NCBI RefSeq assembly: GCF_000154225.1
Contig: NZ_DS264586.1
Span: forward strand, 340,527-404,526
Reading direction: 5' to 3'
Origin: Schaalia dentiphila ATCC 17982
GTDB taxonomy: Bacteria > Actinomycetota > Actinomycetes > Actinomycetales > Actinomycetaceae
Length of the DNA stretch: 64,000 nt
Shown here: positions 9,098 to 19,011 of the stretch, one piece after another
Layout of the letters: every line of letters starts with the position of its first letter
Numbering within the stretch: position 1 is the first letter of the stretch
Position numbers and translations under genes: made by a program
The notes under the pieces: generated by a model
What the model saw: the letters and a program-made list of their open reading frames with translations, nothing else
Databases searched by the model: none
Told to the model about the DNA's origin: nothing

Positions 9098-9130
9098 CGG
9101 GCCCGGCACCTCCGTGAGGTACCGGGCCCG
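9098..9130 (-). terminator. Terminator downstream of map
   Basis: CGGGCCCGG (9098-9106) pairs with CCGGGCCCG (9122-9130) and ACCTC with GAGGT inside it, with one mismatch and a 3-nt loop. It begins 16 nt after the map stop. A T tract is lacking, but the stem is very stable. Confidence 0.7.
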
Positions 9131-9145
9131 CAGCCATCCGTCGTG

Positions 9146-10054
9146 TCAGTCGAGCGACACCGGAGTAACACCGTAGGGCGCCAGGCCGGCCACTCCCCCG
9201 TCGCGCGCCGTCAGAACGGAGACACCGTCCTCGGTGATCGCGATCGAGTGCTCCCAGTGGGCGGCGTCGCGACCGTCGACCGTGCGCACCGTCCACTCGT
9301 CGTCGTCCGTCTGCGAGGCAATGTTGCCACGCGTCAGCATCGGCTCAACCGCCAGGACCATGCCCGGCTTGAGCCGAGCCTGAATGCCGCGAACGTTGTA
9401 GTTGAGAACATCCGGAGGCATGTGCATCTTCGTACCGATGCCATGGCCAACGAACTCCTCGATAATGCCAGCTTCCCAGCCATTGATCAGAGCGTTCTCT
9501 GCAACAACGGTCTCGACCGCATTGCCGACCGCGCTAATACGCTTGCCGGTCGCGAGCCCCGTGAGGGCAGCCCACAGGGACTCACGCGTCACGGCATCCA
9601 GCTGGCGACGCTCACGAAGCAGGTTCTCGTCCACTCCGGCGATAGCGCCGGTAGCCCGCTCCCCCGCCGCGAAGTCAGCGTCCGACACGAAAGCTTCACC
9701 TACGATGACGCTGAAGGCAGCGTCTCCGTGCCACTGACGGCCGCCGCGCTCCACGTACGCACCGCAGTCGAAAGACACGATGTCTCCGGGAGCCAGCTCA
9801 TAGTCGCCCGGGATGCCGTGAACGATCACATCGTTGACCGAGATACACACCGTCGCCGGATAGCCGTAGTAGCCCTTAAAGTTAGAGGTCGCTCCCTCGT
9901 CGGCGATCGCCTGGGCGCTGACCTCGTCCAGCACACGCGTCGTAATGCCGGGGCGGATAGCGCCGCGCAGGGCCTCGTGGATGGACGCGACGACCAGACC
10001 GGCCTCGCGCATCCAACGAAGCTCCTGCGCGGACTTCAGTTCAATGCGAGGCAT
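9146..10054 (-). CDS. map: Methionine aminopeptidase, type I
   Basis: The enzyme removes N-terminal Met from nascent proteins. The metal ligands are recognisable in order: Asp in SFDCGAYV, Asp in WHGDAAFSV, His in FVGHGIGTKMH, Glu in AVEPMLTRG and Glu in HWEHSIAITEDG. The protein is 302 residues, somewhat longer than E. coli MetAP because of an inserted stretch around residues 120-160. It follows adk closely in the secY-adk-map order normal for actinobacteria. Confidence 0.97.
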   Translation of the reverse strand: MPRIELKSAQELRWMREAGLVVASIHEALRGAIRPGITTRVLDEVSAQAIADEGATSNFKGYYGYPATVCISVNDVIVHGIPGDYELAPGDIVSFDCGAYVERGGRQWHGDAAFSVIVGEAFVSDADFAAGERATGAIAGVDENLLRERRQLDAVTRESLWAALTGLATGKRISAVGNAVETVVAENALINGWEAGIIEEFVGHGIGTKMHMPPDVLNYNVRGIQARLKPGMVLAVEPMLTRGNIASQTDDDEWTVRTVDGRDAAHWEHSIAITEDGVSVLTARDGGVAGLAPYGVTPVSLD

Positions 10055-10057
10055 CGC

Positions 10058-10636
10058 TCAGTTCTTTGCCACCGAGTCAAGGATCGCGAAGATGCGAGCC
10101 GTAACCTCGTCAATCGTGCCACTGCCATCGACAACCTCCAGGAGGTCCTGGTCGACGTAGTAGGTGGCGACGGGCAGCGTCTGCTGGTGGTAGACCTCCA
10201 GTCGGTGACGGATGACGGGCTCAGTGTCATCCGTGCGGTGCTGCTCCTGAGCGCGCTTGAGCATGCGCGCCACGACCTCGTCCTCGTCCACCTGGATCTC
10301 CAGGACAACGTCAATGGACTTGCCCAGATCGAGGAGCATGTCGCGCAGGACGTGCGCCTGCTCCACGGTACGCGGGTAGCCGTCAAGGAGGAAACCGTCG
10401 GCAGCGTCGGGGGCTGCGAGGCGCGCCTTTACCATGGCGTTCGTGACCGAGTCAGGAACGAACTCGCCACGGTCCATGTAGGCCTGCGCTTGCTTGCCGA
10501 TCTCCGTACCTTCCGCCATGTTGGCGCGGAAGATGTCGCCCGTCGAAATAGCCGGAATACCGAGGCGCTCAGCGATACGCGAGGCCTGGGTGCCCTTGCC
10601 AGCTCCGGGAGGGCCGAGGAGGATGACGACTGTCAT
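10058..10636 (-). CDS. adk: Adenylate kinase
   Basis: The P-loop GPPGAGKGTQA is at residues 8-18 and the NMP-binding DGYPRTVEQA near residue 88. At 192 residues it has a short LID without zinc cysteines, the common actinobacterial form. It balances ATP, ADP and AMP in the cytoplasm. Its ATG overlaps the secY stop as ATGA, so translation is coupled to secY. Confidence 0.98.
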   Translation of the reverse strand: MTVVILLGPPGAGKGTQASRIAERLGIPAISTGDIFRANMAEGTEIGKQAQAYMDRGEFVPDSVTNAMVKARLAAPDAADGFLLDGYPRTVEQAHVLRDMLLDLGKSIDVVLEIQVDEDEVVARMLKRAQEQHRTDDTEPVIRHRLEVYHQQTLPVATYYVDQDLLEVVDGSGTIDEVTARIFAILDSVAKN

Positions 10637-11925
10637 TTCAGGAATCCTTCATAGTGATGCTGCTGCAGCTGCGTGTTGATTTCCTTCACCGTCTGCAGAC
10701 CAACGCCAATGATGATGAGCAGCGTGGTGCCACCGAAGGGCATCTGCGAGCTCGACAGCTGCAGCGGAATGATCGCGAGAGACGGCAGAAGGGCAATGAT
10801 CACCAGGTAGAGGGCACCAGCAGAGGTGATTCGGTTAATCACGTAACGCAGGTACTCGGCCGTGGGACGACCCGCACGGTAACCGGGGATAAAGCCTCCA
10901 TACTTCTTCATGTTGTCCGCAACCTCGTCCGGGTTGAACGTAATAGCGGTGTAGAAGAAGGTGAAGAACAGAGTCATCAGGGCGTAGATCGTCAGGTAGA
11001 ACGAGCTGCCCTGCGTGAAGTGCGCAGAAATCCACTGAACCCACTTGTCGTTCGGGCTGCCGAACTGCGCCGCCATCGGAGGCAAGGCGAGGATCGAGGA
11101 GGCGAAGATGACGGGAATAACGCCCGACATGTTGATCTTCAGCGGAATGTAGGTGGTGGTGCCGCCGTACTGGCGACGCCCAATCATGCGCTTGGCGTAC
11201 TGGACCGGGATGCGGCGCTGGGCCTGCTCAACGTAGACGACGGCAATCGCGACGAGGAGAAGCAGGGCGACGATAGCGGCGACCGAACCCCACTTGCCGG
11301 CCTGGCCGATAGACAGGAGCTGCTCGGGCAGACGGGCCGCGATAGACGTGAAGATCAGCAGCGACATGCCGTTACCGATGCCCCGCTCCGTGATGAGCTC
11401 GCCCAGCCACATGATCACGCCGGTACCGGCCATCATGACGATGATCATCATGATGAAGGTCATGACCGAACGGTCCTTGATGATGTCGTGGTTGCACGAC
11501 TGGAAGAGCTGACCGCTGCGGGCCAGCGAGATCGTCGTGGTCGCCTGCAGGATGCCCAGGAAGATCGTGAGGTAACGCGTGTACTGCGTCAGCTTCGCCT
11601 GGCCCGTCTGACCTTCCTTATGGAGGTCATCGAAGCGAGGAATAACTACCCTCAGCAGCTGAATGATGATCGACGCGGTGATGTAGGGCATGATACCCAG
11701 GGCGAAGATCGACAGCTGCAGAAGTGCTCCACCCGAGAACAGGTTGACGAGGTCGAGCAGCGACGCCTCCGACTCTTGCGCCATACAGCGCTGCACGGCC
11801 TGCGAGTCAACACCGGGCGTCGGAATGAACGAACCCAGCCGGAACGCGGCCATGATGAAAAGGGTAAAGAGCAGCTTCCGACGCAGGTCGGGGGTACGGA
11901 ACGCCTGGGCGAATGCACCGAGCAA
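10633..11925 (-). CDS. secY: Sec translocon subunit SecY
   Basis: The 430-residue protein has about ten membrane segments and the conserved FIPTPGVD near the first periplasmic region, MGIGNGMSLLIF-like and FTFFYTAITFNP segments. It forms the protein-conducting channel with SecE and SecG. The start is TTG at 11925, five nt after AGGAGG; this gives MLGAFAQAFRTPDLRRK, the usual actinobacterial beginning. It is separated from the spc operon by a terminator and so probably has its own promoter in the 250-bp gap. Confidence 0.97.
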   Translation of the reverse strand: MLGAFAQAFRTPDLRRKLLFTLFIMAAFRLGSFIPTPGVDSQAVQRCMAQESEASLLDLVNLFSGGALLQLSIFALGIMPYITASIIIQLLRVVIPRFDDLHKEGQTGQAKLTQYTRYLTIFLGILQATTTISLARSGQLFQSCNHDIIKDRSVMTFIMMIIVMMAGTGVIMWLGELITERGIGNGMSLLIFTSIAARLPEQLLSIGQAGKWGSVAAIVALLLLVAIAVVYVEQAQRRIPVQYAKRMIGRRQYGGTTTYIPLKINMSGVIPVIFASSILALPPMAAQFGSPNDKWVQWISAHFTQGSSFYLTIYALMTLFFTFFYTAITFNPDEVADNMKKYGGFIPGYRAGRPTAEYLRYVINRITSAGALYLVIIALLPSLAIIPLQLSSSQMPFGGTTLLIIIGVGLQTVKEINTQLQQHHYEGFLK

Positions 11926-12088
11926 GGCTTCCTCCTACGGGTGATGGGCATGCGGGGCAGAGCCCCTAGACTGATCCAGCTTACCCGACACGGGTAGTGG
12001 TTGGCGATATCCAATCATTAAAAAAGCGCATTGCCGCGTATTTAACGAGACGCGACGCGCGAAATCCCCATCTCATGGGGTGAGTTGC

Positions 12089-12131
12089 TTTCGCGGGTGA
12101 GGCGCCACTTGACAGCTCCTCACCCGCGAAA
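12089..12131. terminator. Long stem-loop upstream of secY
   Basis: TTTCGCGGGTGAGG (12089-12102) and CCTCACCCGCGAAA (12118-12131) form a perfect 14-bp stem with a 15-nt loop. It follows the rplO terminator and may be a second termination signal or a leader structure before secY. Confidence 0.5.
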
Positions 12132-12144
12132 AGACAGACACGTA

Positions 12145-12177
12145 ACGGGGGTGGCCCCTCACGGGACCACCCCCGTT
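12145..12177 (-). terminator. Terminator of the spc operon after rplO
   Basis: AACGGGGGTGG (12145-12155) is the exact reverse complement of the arm ending at 12177, giving an 11-bp stem extended by CCC/GGG after one mismatch. It begins 6 nt after the rplO stop. Confidence 0.75.
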
Positions 12178-12182
12178 CAGCG

Positions 12183-12647
12183 TCAGCGGGCCGAGATGGA
12201 CCCGCCGGCAGCCGTGATCTTCGCCTCGGCGGAGGACGACCAGGAGTCGACCTCAACCTCGAGCTTGACGCTCAGTTCGCCGGTACCGAGCACCTTGACG
12301 GGCGCGGAGTCGCGAACGGCGTGCTTGGCGATGAGATCCTCAACCGTGACCTTGCCACCCTCGGGGAAGAGCTCCCCGAGCTTGCCTACGTTCACGACCT
12401 GGTACTCAACGCGGAAGGGGTTCTTGAAGCCGCGAAGCTTCGGCAGACGCATGTGAATCGGCATCTGACCACCCTCGAAGCCGGCAGCAACCTGGTAACG
12501 GGCCTTGGTGCCCTTGGTACCACGGCCAGCGGTCTTACCCTTCGAACCTTCACCGCGACCCACGCGGGTCTTCGCGGTCTTGGCTCCCGGGGCAGGACGC
12601 AGGTGGTGCAGCTTAACGATCTGCGTCTTGTTCGTGGAGTCCGCCAT
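12183..12647 (-). CDS. rplO: 50S ribosomal protein uL15
   Basis: [21 protein letters not shown] followed by [11 protein letters not shown] is the diagnostic uL15 N-terminal half. It has 154 residues with a C-terminal globular domain. It starts two nt from the end of rpmD, so the two are likely co-translated. Last gene of the spc operon here. Confidence 0.97.
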   Translation of the reverse strand: MADSTNKTQIVKLHHLRPAPGAKTAKTRVGRGEGSKGKTAGRGTKGTKARYQVAAGFEGGQMPIHMRLPKLRGFKNPFRVEYQVVNVGKLGELFPEGGKVTVEDLIAKHAVRDSAPVKVLGTGELSVKLEVEVDSWSSSAEAKITAAGGSISAR

Positions 12648-12649
12648 TG

Positions 12650-12835
12650 TCAGTCGACCTCCTCAGCGGTCACCAGGTGACGCACGGTGCGAACGGCGCC
12701 CAGAACGACGTCCGTCTGCTCACGCACGACACTCTGGCCGATCTTGCGCAGCCCGAGGGTGCGCAGCGTGTCCTTCATGTTCTGCTTCGCGTGAGCAGAG
12801 GACTTGACCAGCGTGATCTTGATGTTCTTCGCCAT
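12650..12835 (-). CDS. rpmD: 50S ribosomal protein uL30
   Basis: A 61-residue uL30 with [12 protein letters not shown] at the start and [10 protein letters not shown] in the centre. The ATG at 12835 overlaps the rpsE stop in a TGATG arrangement; a GTG one codon earlier is also open. uL30 is absent from many bacteria but normal in actinobacterial spc operons. Confidence 0.96.
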   Translation of the reverse strand: MAKNIKITLVKSSAHAKQNMKDTLRTLGLRKIGQSVVREQTDVVLGAVRTVRHLVTAEEVD

Positions 12836-13524
12836 CACTTAGCCTCCCCTGCAGCGGCCTTGTCGGCCTCGGCGGCCTCGGCAGCCGCGCGCTTCTCGGC
12901 CTCGCCCTCTGCGCGAGCGCGCAGCATGGACGCGGGAGCAACGCGCTCGAGGGGCAGGCCGCGACGTGCGGCGACAGCCTCGGGCTGCTCGAGCTGCTTG
13001 AGTGCGTCAACCGTCGCGTGGACGATGTTGATCGCGTTGGACGAGCCCAGCGACTTGGTGAGCACGTCGTGGACGCCTGCGGCCTCCAGGACGGCGCGCA
13101 CCGGGCCGCCGGCGATAACGCCGGTACCGGGGGCAGCCGGACGCAGGAGGACGACACCGGCGGTGTCGCGGCCCTGCACCACGTGCGTAATCGTGCGGCG
13201 GATCATCGGGACGCGGAAGAAGTTCTTCTTCGCCTCCTCGACGCCCTTGGAAATGGCCTGAGGAACTTCCTTGGCCTTTCCGTAGCCGACACCCACCGTG
13301 CCTTCGCCGTCACCCACGACAACCAGGGCGGTGAAGGAGAAACGACGTCCACCCTTCACAACCTTGGAGACGCGGTTGATCGTCACGACGCGCTCGATGT
13401 ACTCGTTCTTGTTCTCGTTGTTCCGGCGGTTATCGCGATCGTTGCCGCGGCCGGAGCGGCGCTCACGGCGATCGTTGTTCTCGCCCGCGCCCGAACCGTT
13501 CCTGTCTCGCTGCTGTGCAGCCAT
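12835..13524 (-). CDS. rpsE: 30S ribosomal protein uS5 with Arg/Asn-rich N-terminus
   Basis: The ATG at 13524, preceded by GAGAG, gives [12 protein letters not shown] and a 229-residue protein; the open frame upstream lacks family similarity. Residues 1-40 are a basic Arg/Asn/Gly-rich extension. The double-stranded-RNA-binding part ([17 protein letters not shown]) and the C-terminal part ([12 protein letters not shown]) are typical. An Ala/Glu-rich tail follows. uS5 acts in decoding accuracy. Confidence 0.96.
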   Translation of the reverse strand: MAAQQRDRNGSGAGENNDRRERRSGRGNDRDNRRNNENKNEYIERVVTINRVSKVVKGGRRFSFTALVVVGDGEGTVGVGYGKAKEVPQAISKGVEEAKKNFFRVPMIRRTITHVVQGRDTAGVVLLRPAAPGTGVIAGGPVRAVLEAAGVHDVLTKSLGSSNAINIVHATVDALKQLEQPEAVAARRGLPLERVAPASMLRARAEGEAEKRAAAEAAEADKAAAGEAK

Positions 13525-13552
13525 CAGATGATCTCTCTTTCTTTCGGCTCGT

Positions 13553-13924
13553 TCACAGCTCGAGTCCGCCCTCACGGGCGGCCTCGGCAACGGCCGCAAC
13601 GCGACCTGCGTACTTGTTACCACCGCGGTCGAAGACGACAGCGGAGATACCGGCAGCCTTCGCACGCTCGGCGATCAGTGCGCCGACCTTGCGAGCCTTG
13701 TCGGTCTTCGTGCCCTCGGAACCAGCGACCTCGGTCTCGATGTCGGAGGCCGACACCAAGGTGTGACCAACCGTATCGTCGATGACCTGAGCCACCATGT
13801 GGCGGTTCGAACGGGTGACGACCAGACGGGGACGCTCGGGCGTGCCGTTGATCTTCTTGCGGAGGCGGAGGTGACGGCGCTTGCGAGCGACGAACTTGCC
13901 CTTGCCCTTGATCGAGTAAGCCAT
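13553..13924 (-). CDS. rplR: 50S ribosomal protein uL18
   Basis: A 123-residue uL18 containing [20 protein letters not shown] and [16 protein letters not shown], which contact 5S rRNA. The ATG at 13924 shares its first base with the rplF stop (TGATG), so a GTG one codon upstream is less likely. Confidence 0.97.
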   Translation of the reverse strand: MAYSIKGKGKFVARKRRHLRLRKKINGTPERPRLVVTRSNRHMVAQVIDDTVGHTLVSASDIETEVAGSEGTKTDKARKVGALIAERAKAAGISAVVFDRGGNKYAGRVAAVAEAAREGGLEL

Positions 13925-14466
13925 CACTTACCAGCCTTTCCGACCTTGCGACGGATGGTCTCGCCCACGTAGTGGATGCCCTTGCCCTTGTAGGGCTCCG
14001 GCTTCTTCAGCTTGCGGATGCGAGCAGCGGTCTCACCGACGAGCTGCTTATCGATTCCGGAGACCGTGAACAGCGTCTGGGACTTCGGCGCAATTGTGAA
14101 CTCGATGCCCTCGGGCGGGGTGATGGTGATCGTGTGGGAGAAGCCCAGGGAGAACTCGAGGTCCTTACCCTTGGCGACCACGCGGTAACCGGTACCCGTG
14201 ATTTCGAGTTCCTTCTTGTAGCCCTCGGTCACGCCGACGATCATGTTGGCGATCAGGGTGCGCGACAGTCCGTGGAGCGAACGCGAGGTGCGCTCGTCGT
14301 TCGGACGCTCGACGATAACCTGACCGTCTTCGATCTTGGCGGTGATCGGCTCGGCAACAACGTGGGAGAGGGTGCCCTTGGGGCCCTTCACCGACACGTT
14401 CTGGCCGTCGATCGTGACGTCAACACCGGCGGGAATTGCGATGGGGTTCTTACCAATTCGCGACAT
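13924..14466 (-). CDS. rplF: 50S ribosomal protein uL6
   Basis: A 180-residue protein with [20 protein letters not shown] and the C-terminal [20 protein letters not shown] typical of uL6, which lies near the sarcin-ricin loop. It overlaps rplR by one base and follows rpsH by 15 nt. Confidence 0.98.
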   Translation of the reverse strand: MSRIGKNPIAIPAGVDVTIDGQNVSVKGPKGTLSHVVAEPITAKIEDGQVIVERPNDERTSRSLHGLSRTLIANMIVGVTEGYKKELEITGTGYRVVAKGKDLEFSLGFSHTITITPPEGIEFTIAPKSQTLFTVSGIDKQLVGETAARIRKLKKPEPYKGKGIHYVGETIRRKVGKAGK

Positions 14467-14481
14467 TGTTCAGCCTCCTCA

Positions 14482-14880
14482 TCACCAGATGTAGGCGAGG
14501 ACTTCCCCACCCACACCCTTCTCGGCTGCCTGACGGTCCGTGAGCAGGCCGGAGGACGTGGACAGGATAGCCACGCCGAGGCCGCCGCGGACCTTGGGCA
14601 GGTTGGTGGACTTGGCGTACACGCGCAGACCAGGCTTGGACACGCGCTTGAGCCCCTGGATCGCGGCCTCGCGGTGCGCGCCGTACTTCAGGTTGATCGT
14701 CAGGGTCTTGCCCACGCGGGCATCCTCGACGGAGGTCGAGGCAATGTAGCCTTCCTCGACCAGGATGTTCGCAATCGCGTTCTTGAGCTTCGAGTACGGC
14801 ATGGAAACCGTATCGTGGTGCGCACGAGTCGCGTTGCGCAGACGCGTCAGCATATCTGCAATCGGGTCTGTCATTGTCAT
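14482..14880 (-). CDS. rpsH: 30S ribosomal protein uS8
   Basis: The 132-residue protein contains [13 protein letters not shown] near its start and [24 protein letters not shown] C-terminal segments (here [11 protein letters not shown]) that bind 16S rRNA. Two ATGs two codons apart are possible; the first is better spaced from AAGGGG. Confidence 0.97.
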   Translation of the reverse strand: MTMTDPIADMLTRLRNATRAHHDTVSMPYSKLKNAIANILVEEGYIASTSVEDARVGKTLTINLKYGAHREAAIQGLKRVSKPGLRVYAKSTNLPKVRGGLGVAILSTSSGLLTDRQAAEKGVGGEVLAYIW

Positions 14881-14942
14881 GGGGGTTTATTCCCCTTCCT
14901 CGTCGCGGTTTCTCCGGTTACCCGGGACCTGCGACGTTCGTT

Positions 14943-15128
14943 TTACCAGCTGCTCTTGGTGACACCGGGGAGTTCGCCACGGTGGGCGAGCTCGCGCAGG
15001 CACACGCGGCACAGTCCGAACTTGCGGTACACCGAGTGCGGACGACCGCAACGGTTGCACCGGGTGTAGGCACGCACGCCGAACTTCGGCTTGCGGGCAG
15101 CCTTGACCTTCAGGGATGTCTTGGCCAT
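14943..15128 (-). CDS. rpsZ: 30S ribosomal protein uS14, zinc-binding type Z
   Basis: The short 61-residue form with four cysteines in CNRCGRP and CRVCLRE, a zinc ribbon, and the ending PGVTKSSW. This is the C+ paralogue found in the spc operon of actinobacteria; a zinc-free paralogue, if present, is not in this window. Confidence 0.97.
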   Translation of the reverse strand: MAKTSLKVKAARKPKFGVRAYTRCNRCGRPHSVYRKFGLCRVCLRELAHRGELPGVTKSSW

Positions 15129-15131
15129 GGG

Positions 15132-15677
15132 TCAGTCCTCCTTGAACGGGAAGCCGAGGTGACGGAGAAGGGCGCGACCCTCTTCGTCGGTGGTGGCCGA
15201 GGTGACAACCGTGATGTCCATGCCGCGCACTCGGTCGATCGAGTCCTGATCGATCTCGTGGAACATCGACTGTTCCGTGAGACCGAAGGTGTAGTTGCCG
15301 TGACCGTCGAACTGCTTAGGAGACAGTCCGCGGAAGTCACGGATACGGGGAAGCGCCGTCGAGAGGAGGCGATCCAGGAACTCCCACATGCGGTCGCCGC
15401 GAAGCGTGACGTGCGCACCGATCGCCTGGCCCTCACGCAGCTTGAACTGCGCGATGGACTTCTTGGCGCGGGTGGTCACGGGCTTCTGGCCGGTGATCGC
15501 GGTGAGGTCGCGGAGCGCGCCCTCGAGTGCCTTCGAGTCGCGAGCGGCCTCGCCGACACCCATGTTGACAACGATCTTCGTCAGTCCGCCGACCTGCATG
15601 ACGTTCTCGTGCTTGAACTCAGCACGGAGCGCCTCGCGGATCTCGGAGACGTACTTTTCCTTCAGACGCGGGGCCAT
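15132..15677 (-). CDS. rplE: 50S ribosomal protein uL5
   Basis: A 181-residue protein with [31 protein letters not shown] and the C-terminal [18 protein letters not shown] expected for uL5, the 5S rRNA and P-site tRNA-contacting protein. It ends 3 nt before rpsZ and starts 2 nt after rplX. Confidence 0.98.
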   Translation of the reverse strand: MAPRLKEKYVSEIREALRAEFKHENVMQVGGLTKIVVNMGVGEAARDSKALEGALRDLTAITGQKPVTTRAKKSIAQFKLREGQAIGAHVTLRGDRMWEFLDRLLSTALPRIRDFRGLSPKQFDGHGNYTFGLTEQSMFHEIDQDSIDRVRGMDITVVTSATTDEEGRALLRHLGFPFKED

Positions 15678-15679
15678 GC

Positions 15680-16111
15680 TCAGATCTCCTTGCCCTGCTC
15701 AACGCCGCGCTTCGCGCCACCACGAGCCACGCGGACTCGGACGGTGCGGGTGCGGCCGCCGCGCTCGACGGTGTCCTCGCGGAAACCGGCGCGAACGCGC
15801 TTCTTGGTCTCGGGGTCGACCAGTGCGACCTTGGACAGCGAGATGGGGGCCTCGATAGTCTCGATACCGCCGGCGCTGCCCTGCTGGCCCTGACGCACGT
15901 GGCGCGTCTTCAGGTTGATGCCCTCGACGAGGACCTTACCCTCAGCCGGGAACACCTGGATGACGCGGCCCTGCTTGCCCTTGTCGCCGGGGGTCAGGGG
16001 CTCAAGGCCCTCTTCCGCACGGCGGGCGTTGCGCTCAGCCAGCGCCTTCTCGTCGGACGTGCGTCCGCGAACGACCTCAACGAGGTCATTCTTACGAATC
16101 TTGGCTGCCAT
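15680..16111 (-). CDS. rplX: 50S ribosomal protein uL24 with insertion in KOW motif
   Basis: The protein is 143 residues, about 35-40 longer than typical uL24. The KOW motif is split: [17 protein letters not shown] is followed by about 25 charged residues ([16 protein letters not shown]...) before [13 protein letters not shown] resumes. The rest, with [11 protein letters not shown] and a basic tail, is normal. uL24 starts assembly of the large subunit. The frame is uninterrupted, so the insertion is real and not a sequencing shift. Confidence 0.96.
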   Translation of the reverse strand: MAAKIRKNDLVEVVRGRTSDEKALAERNARRAEEGLEPLTPGDKGKQGRVIQVFPAEGKVLVEGINLKTRHVRQGQQGSAGGIETIEAPISLSKVALVDPETKKRVRAGFREDTVERGGRTRTVRVRVARGGAKRGVEQGKEI

Positions 16112-16114
16112 GGA

Positions 16115-16483
16115 TCAGATCACCTCCGGAGCGAGGGAGACGATACGCATGAACTTCTTGTCACGCAGCTCGCGGCCCACGGGGCCGAAGATACGCGTGC
16201 CACGCGGCTCGCCATTGTTGTTGATGATGACGGCCGCATTCTCGTCGAAACGAATGTAGGAACCGTCGGGGCGGCGGGTTTCCTTACGCGTGCGAACGAT
16301 CACTGCCTTGACGACTTCGCCCTTCTTGACGTTGCCGCCGGGAATGGCGTCCTTCACGGTGGCGACAATCGTGTCGCCGATACCCGCGTAGCGCCGACCC
16401 GAGCCACCGAGAACACGGATGGTCAGGATCTCCTTGGCCCCTGTGTTGTCGGCGACCTTCAGTCGCGACTCCTGCTGAATCAT
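16115..16483 (-). CDS. rplN: 50S ribosomal protein uL14
   Basis: A 122-residue uL14 beginning [20 protein letters not shown] and ending [12 protein letters not shown], close to the bacterial consensus. It forms a bridge to the small subunit. An 88-bp gap separates it from rpsQ upstream. Confidence 0.98.
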   Translation of the reverse strand: MIQQESRLKVADNTGAKEILTIRVLGGSGRRYAGIGDTIVATVKDAIPGGNVKKGEVVKAVIVRTRKETRRPDGSYIRFDENAAVIINNNGEPRGTRIFGPVGRELRDKKFMRIVSLAPEVI

Positions 16484-16571
16484 TTTCTATTGACTCCTGT
16501 CGTCGTGCCGGTTCTCTTCCGGATTGTACCGGTCGAGCCTTGCCGAACGGATTTCGGTCTGTGAGCGAAGG

Positions 16572-16847
16572 TCACTTCGCCTTTTCGAGGATCTCCACAA
16601 CGCGCCAGCGCTTGGTGGCCGACAGCGGGCGGGTCTCCATGATGAGGACGAGATCGCCGACGCCGCACTCGTTGTGCTCGTCGTGAACCTTGACCTTCTT
16701 GTTCTTGCGCATGACCTTGCCGTAGAGGGCGTGCTTGACGCGGTCCTCGATCTGGACGACAACGGTCTTGTCCATCTTGTCGCTGACGACGTAGCCGCGA
16801 CGGACCTTACGCTCGTTACGAGCGGTGGTTTCTGCCATCAGGCTCAC
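16572..16847 (-). CDS. rpsQ: 30S ribosomal protein uS17
   Basis: A 91-residue uS17 containing [20 protein letters not shown] and [20 protein letters not shown]. Its ATG overlaps the rpmC stop by 4 nt. Confidence 0.98.
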   Translation of the reverse strand: MSLMAETTARNERKVRRGYVVSDKMDKTVVVQIEDRVKHALYGKVMRKNKKVKVHDEHNECGVGDLVLIMETRPLSATKRWRVVEILEKAK

Positions 16848-17077
16848 TCCTCAGTGCTCGGGGCGGTGCGGTAGCCAAGCTCCCGCTCGCGCGCGATGGT
16901 GTAGATCCGGGCAATGTCGCGGCGCACGGTCTTCATGCGACCGTGATCCTCGAGGTTGCCAACGGCCTGCGCAAAACGCAGGTTGAACAGCTCAGCCTTA
17001 GCCTTCTCGAGCTCCTTGGACAGCTGGGAGTTGTCCATGGCGTCGAGCTGCTCGGTGGTCAGACCCTTATCTGCCAT
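16844..17077 (-). CDS. rpmC: 50S ribosomal protein uL29
   Basis: A 77-residue helical hairpin protein with [20 protein letters not shown] and [16 protein letters not shown], standard for uL29 at the exit tunnel. It overlaps rplP by one base and rpsQ by four. Confidence 0.97.
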   Translation of the reverse strand: MADKGLTTEQLDAMDNSQLSKELEKAKAELFNLRFAQAVGNLEDHGRMKTVRRDIARIYTIARERELGYRTAPSTEE

Positions 17078-17496
17078 CAGATATCACCACCCTCTCGGAC
17101 CACGAAGCGGGTCTTGATAGGAAGCTTGTGCTGGGCACGGCTGAGGGCCTCGCGAGCGAGCTCCTCGGGGACGCCTGCCAGCTCGAACATGACACGTCCG
17201 GGCTTGACGGGGGCAACCCACCATTCCGGAGCACCCTTACCGGAACCCATTCGGGTTTCGGCGGGCTTCTTCGTCAGGGGACGGTCCGGGAAGATGTTGA
17301 TCCAGACCTTACCGCCACGCTTGATGTGACGCGTCACGGCAATACGTGCCGCCTCAATCTGACGGTTGGTGATGTACGCAGCCTCGAGAGCCTGGATTCC
17401 GTAGTCGCCGAACGCGAGTTCGGTGCCACCGGAGGCAAAGCCAGTGCGGTGAGGACGGTGCTGCTTGCGGTACTTAGTCCGACGGGGAATGAGCAT
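17077..17496 (-). CDS. rplP: 50S ribosomal protein uL16
   Basis: A 139-residue uL16 starting [19 protein letters not shown] with the conserved [20 protein letters not shown]. It contacts A-site tRNA. It begins 5 nt from the end of rpsC. Confidence 0.98.
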   Translation of the reverse strand: MLIPRRTKYRKQHRPHRTGFASGGTELAFGDYGIQALEAAYITNRQIEAARIAVTRHIKRGGKVWINIFPDRPLTKKPAETRMGSGKGAPEWWVAPVKPGRVMFELAGVPEELAREALSRAQHKLPIKTRFVVREGGDI

Positions 17497-17501
17497 TGGG
17501 C

Positions 17502-18311
17502 TCAGGCCTCCGATCCGGTCGTGGGCGCAGTGGCCTCGGAGGCCGAAGCCTCACGGGGAGCCTGCTGCGCAGCGGTCTCCTGGTTGGGGCGTCCACCGCG
17601 GCGGGGGCCACGGCGGCCATCGCGACGTCCGCCACGCTGGGCCTGCTCGGCCTGCTGGCGAGCGAACTCGCGCTCGGTGATGTCGCCCTTGTAGATCCAC
17701 ACCTTGACGCCGATGCGACCGAAGGTCGTACGGGCCTCGTGGAATCCGTAGTCGATGTTCGCGCGGAGGGTGTGCAGCGGCACGCGGCCCTCACGGTAGA
17801 ACTCGGAGCGGGACATTTCAGCGCCACCCAGACGGCCGGACACCTGGACACGAATGCCCTTGGCGCCAGCGCGCTGCGCGGACTGGATGCCCTTACGCAT
17901 CGCACGACGGAAGGACACGCGAGCAGCGAGCTGCTCGGCGATGCCCTGCGCAACGAGCTGTGCTTCGAGGTCGGGATTCTTGACCTCAAGGATGTTCAGC
18001 TGGACTTGCTTGCCCGTCAGCTTCTCGAGCTGAACGCGCAGGCGGTCGGCCTCTGCACCACGGCGACCGATGACGATGCCCGGGCGGGCGGTGTGCAGGT
18101 CGACGCGAACGCGGTCACGCGTGCGCTCGATGCTCACCTCGGCGATGCCGGCGCGCTCGAGGTTGTCGGTCAGGAACTTGCGGATCGCGACGTCTTCGGC
18201 CACGTAATCCGCGTAGCGCTGTCCCTTGGTGGTGGAGTCGGAGAACCAGCGAGACCGGTGGTCAGTGGTGATTCCCAGACGGAACCCGCGGGGGTTGACC
18301 TTCTGACCCAT
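17502..18311 (-). CDS. rpsC: 30S ribosomal protein uS3
   Basis: The 269-residue protein starts [18 protein letters not shown], carries a KH domain with [16 protein letters not shown], and ends in an Arg/Gly-rich then Ser/Ala-rich extension of about 50 residues typical of actinobacterial uS3. It lines the mRNA entry channel. Confidence 0.98.
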   Translation of the reverse strand: MGQKVNPRGFRLGITTDHRSRWFSDSTTKGQRYADYVAEDVAIRKFLTDNLERAGIAEVSIERTRDRVRVDLHTARPGIVIGRRGAEADRLRVQLEKLTGKQVQLNILEVKNPDLEAQLVAQGIAEQLAARVSFRRAMRKGIQSAQRAGAKGIRVQVSGRLGGAEMSRSEFYREGRVPLHTLRANIDYGFHEARTTFGRIGVKVWIYKGDITEREFARQQAEQAQRGGRRDGRRGPRRGGRPNQETAAQQAPREASASEATAPTTGSEA

Positions 18312-18312
18312 A

Positions 18313-18684
18313 TCAGCGGTCTCCCTTCTTCTTGTCTTCCTTGGTCCCCACCACGATGGTGATGTGGGAGGTGCGCTTCAGGATACGACCGGCGCGCCCC
18401 TGTGCACGGGGACGAATGCGCTTCATGGTCGGACCCTCGTCCACGTATGCCTCCAGGACGAGCAGGTCGGCCTCGTTGAAGGTCTCTCCGGCGTTCTCAG
18501 CCTTGACCTTCGAGTTGGCGACGGCGCTCAGGAGCACCTTGCGGACATCGGTGGCGACGGCCTGCGGGGCGAACCGCAGAATGTCGGCGGCCTCCAGAAC
18601 ACGCTTGCCGCGAACCTCGTTCACAACACGGCGGGACTTCTGGGGCGTGACGCGGATGAATCGCGCCTGCGCCTTGGCTTCCAT
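18313..18684 (-). CDS. rplV: 50S ribosomal protein uL22
   Basis: A 123-residue uL22 with [20 protein letters not shown] and the C-terminal hairpin [20 protein letters not shown] that lines the exit tunnel, where macrolide-resistance changes occur in other species. No deletion is visible. Confidence 0.98.
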   Translation of the reverse strand: MEAKAQARFIRVTPQKSRRVVNEVRGKRVLEAADILRFAPQAVATDVRKVLLSAVANSKVKAENAGETFNEADLLVLEAYVDEGPTMKRIRPRAQGRAGRILKRTSHITIVVGTKEDKKKGDR

Positions 18685-18713
18685 GTATCTGCCTCTTCTT
18701 CCGTGGGGCCGGC

Positions 18714-18995
18714 TCAGCGCCGACGTCCCTTACGATCGTCCTTGTCGTGGCTGCGGAAAGTACGCGTGGGAGCGAACTCGCCGAGCTTGTGGCCCACCAT
18801 CGACTCGGTGACGAAAACGGGCACATGCTTACGGCCGTCGTGGACGGCAATGGTCAGACCCAGGAAGTCCGGGGTAATGACCGAGCGACGCGACCAGGTC
18901 TTGATGACGTTCTTAGAGCCGGATTCGTTCGCGGCGTCGACCTTCTTGAGCAGGTGGTCGTCGACGAACGGGCCCTTCTTCAAACTACGCGGCAT
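18714..18995 (-). CDS. rpsS: 30S ribosomal protein uS19
   Basis: A 93-residue uS19 starting [20 protein letters not shown] with [20 protein letters not shown] and [14 protein letters not shown]. It sits in the subunit head with uS13. Confidence 0.98.
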   Translation of the reverse strand: MPRSLKKGPFVDDHLLKKVDAANESGSKNVIKTWSRRSVITPDFLGLTIAVHDGRKHVPVFVTESMVGHKLGEFAPTRTFRSHDKDDRKGRRR

Positions 18996-19011
18996 TTCAA
19001 TCGACTCCTAC

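Larger units (their letters stand above)
8689..9145. other. Gene-free region between map and infA
   Basis: No coding region is supported. Reading toward infA it holds the map terminator (9098-9130), a GC-rich structured element related to one at 46 kb (8923-9066), one copy of the ACGAGGCCGGGG motif (8895-8906) and about 180 bp of ordinary sequence where the infA promoter must lie. A TAGAGT hexamer near 8790 is a weak -10 candidate. Confidence 0.6.
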
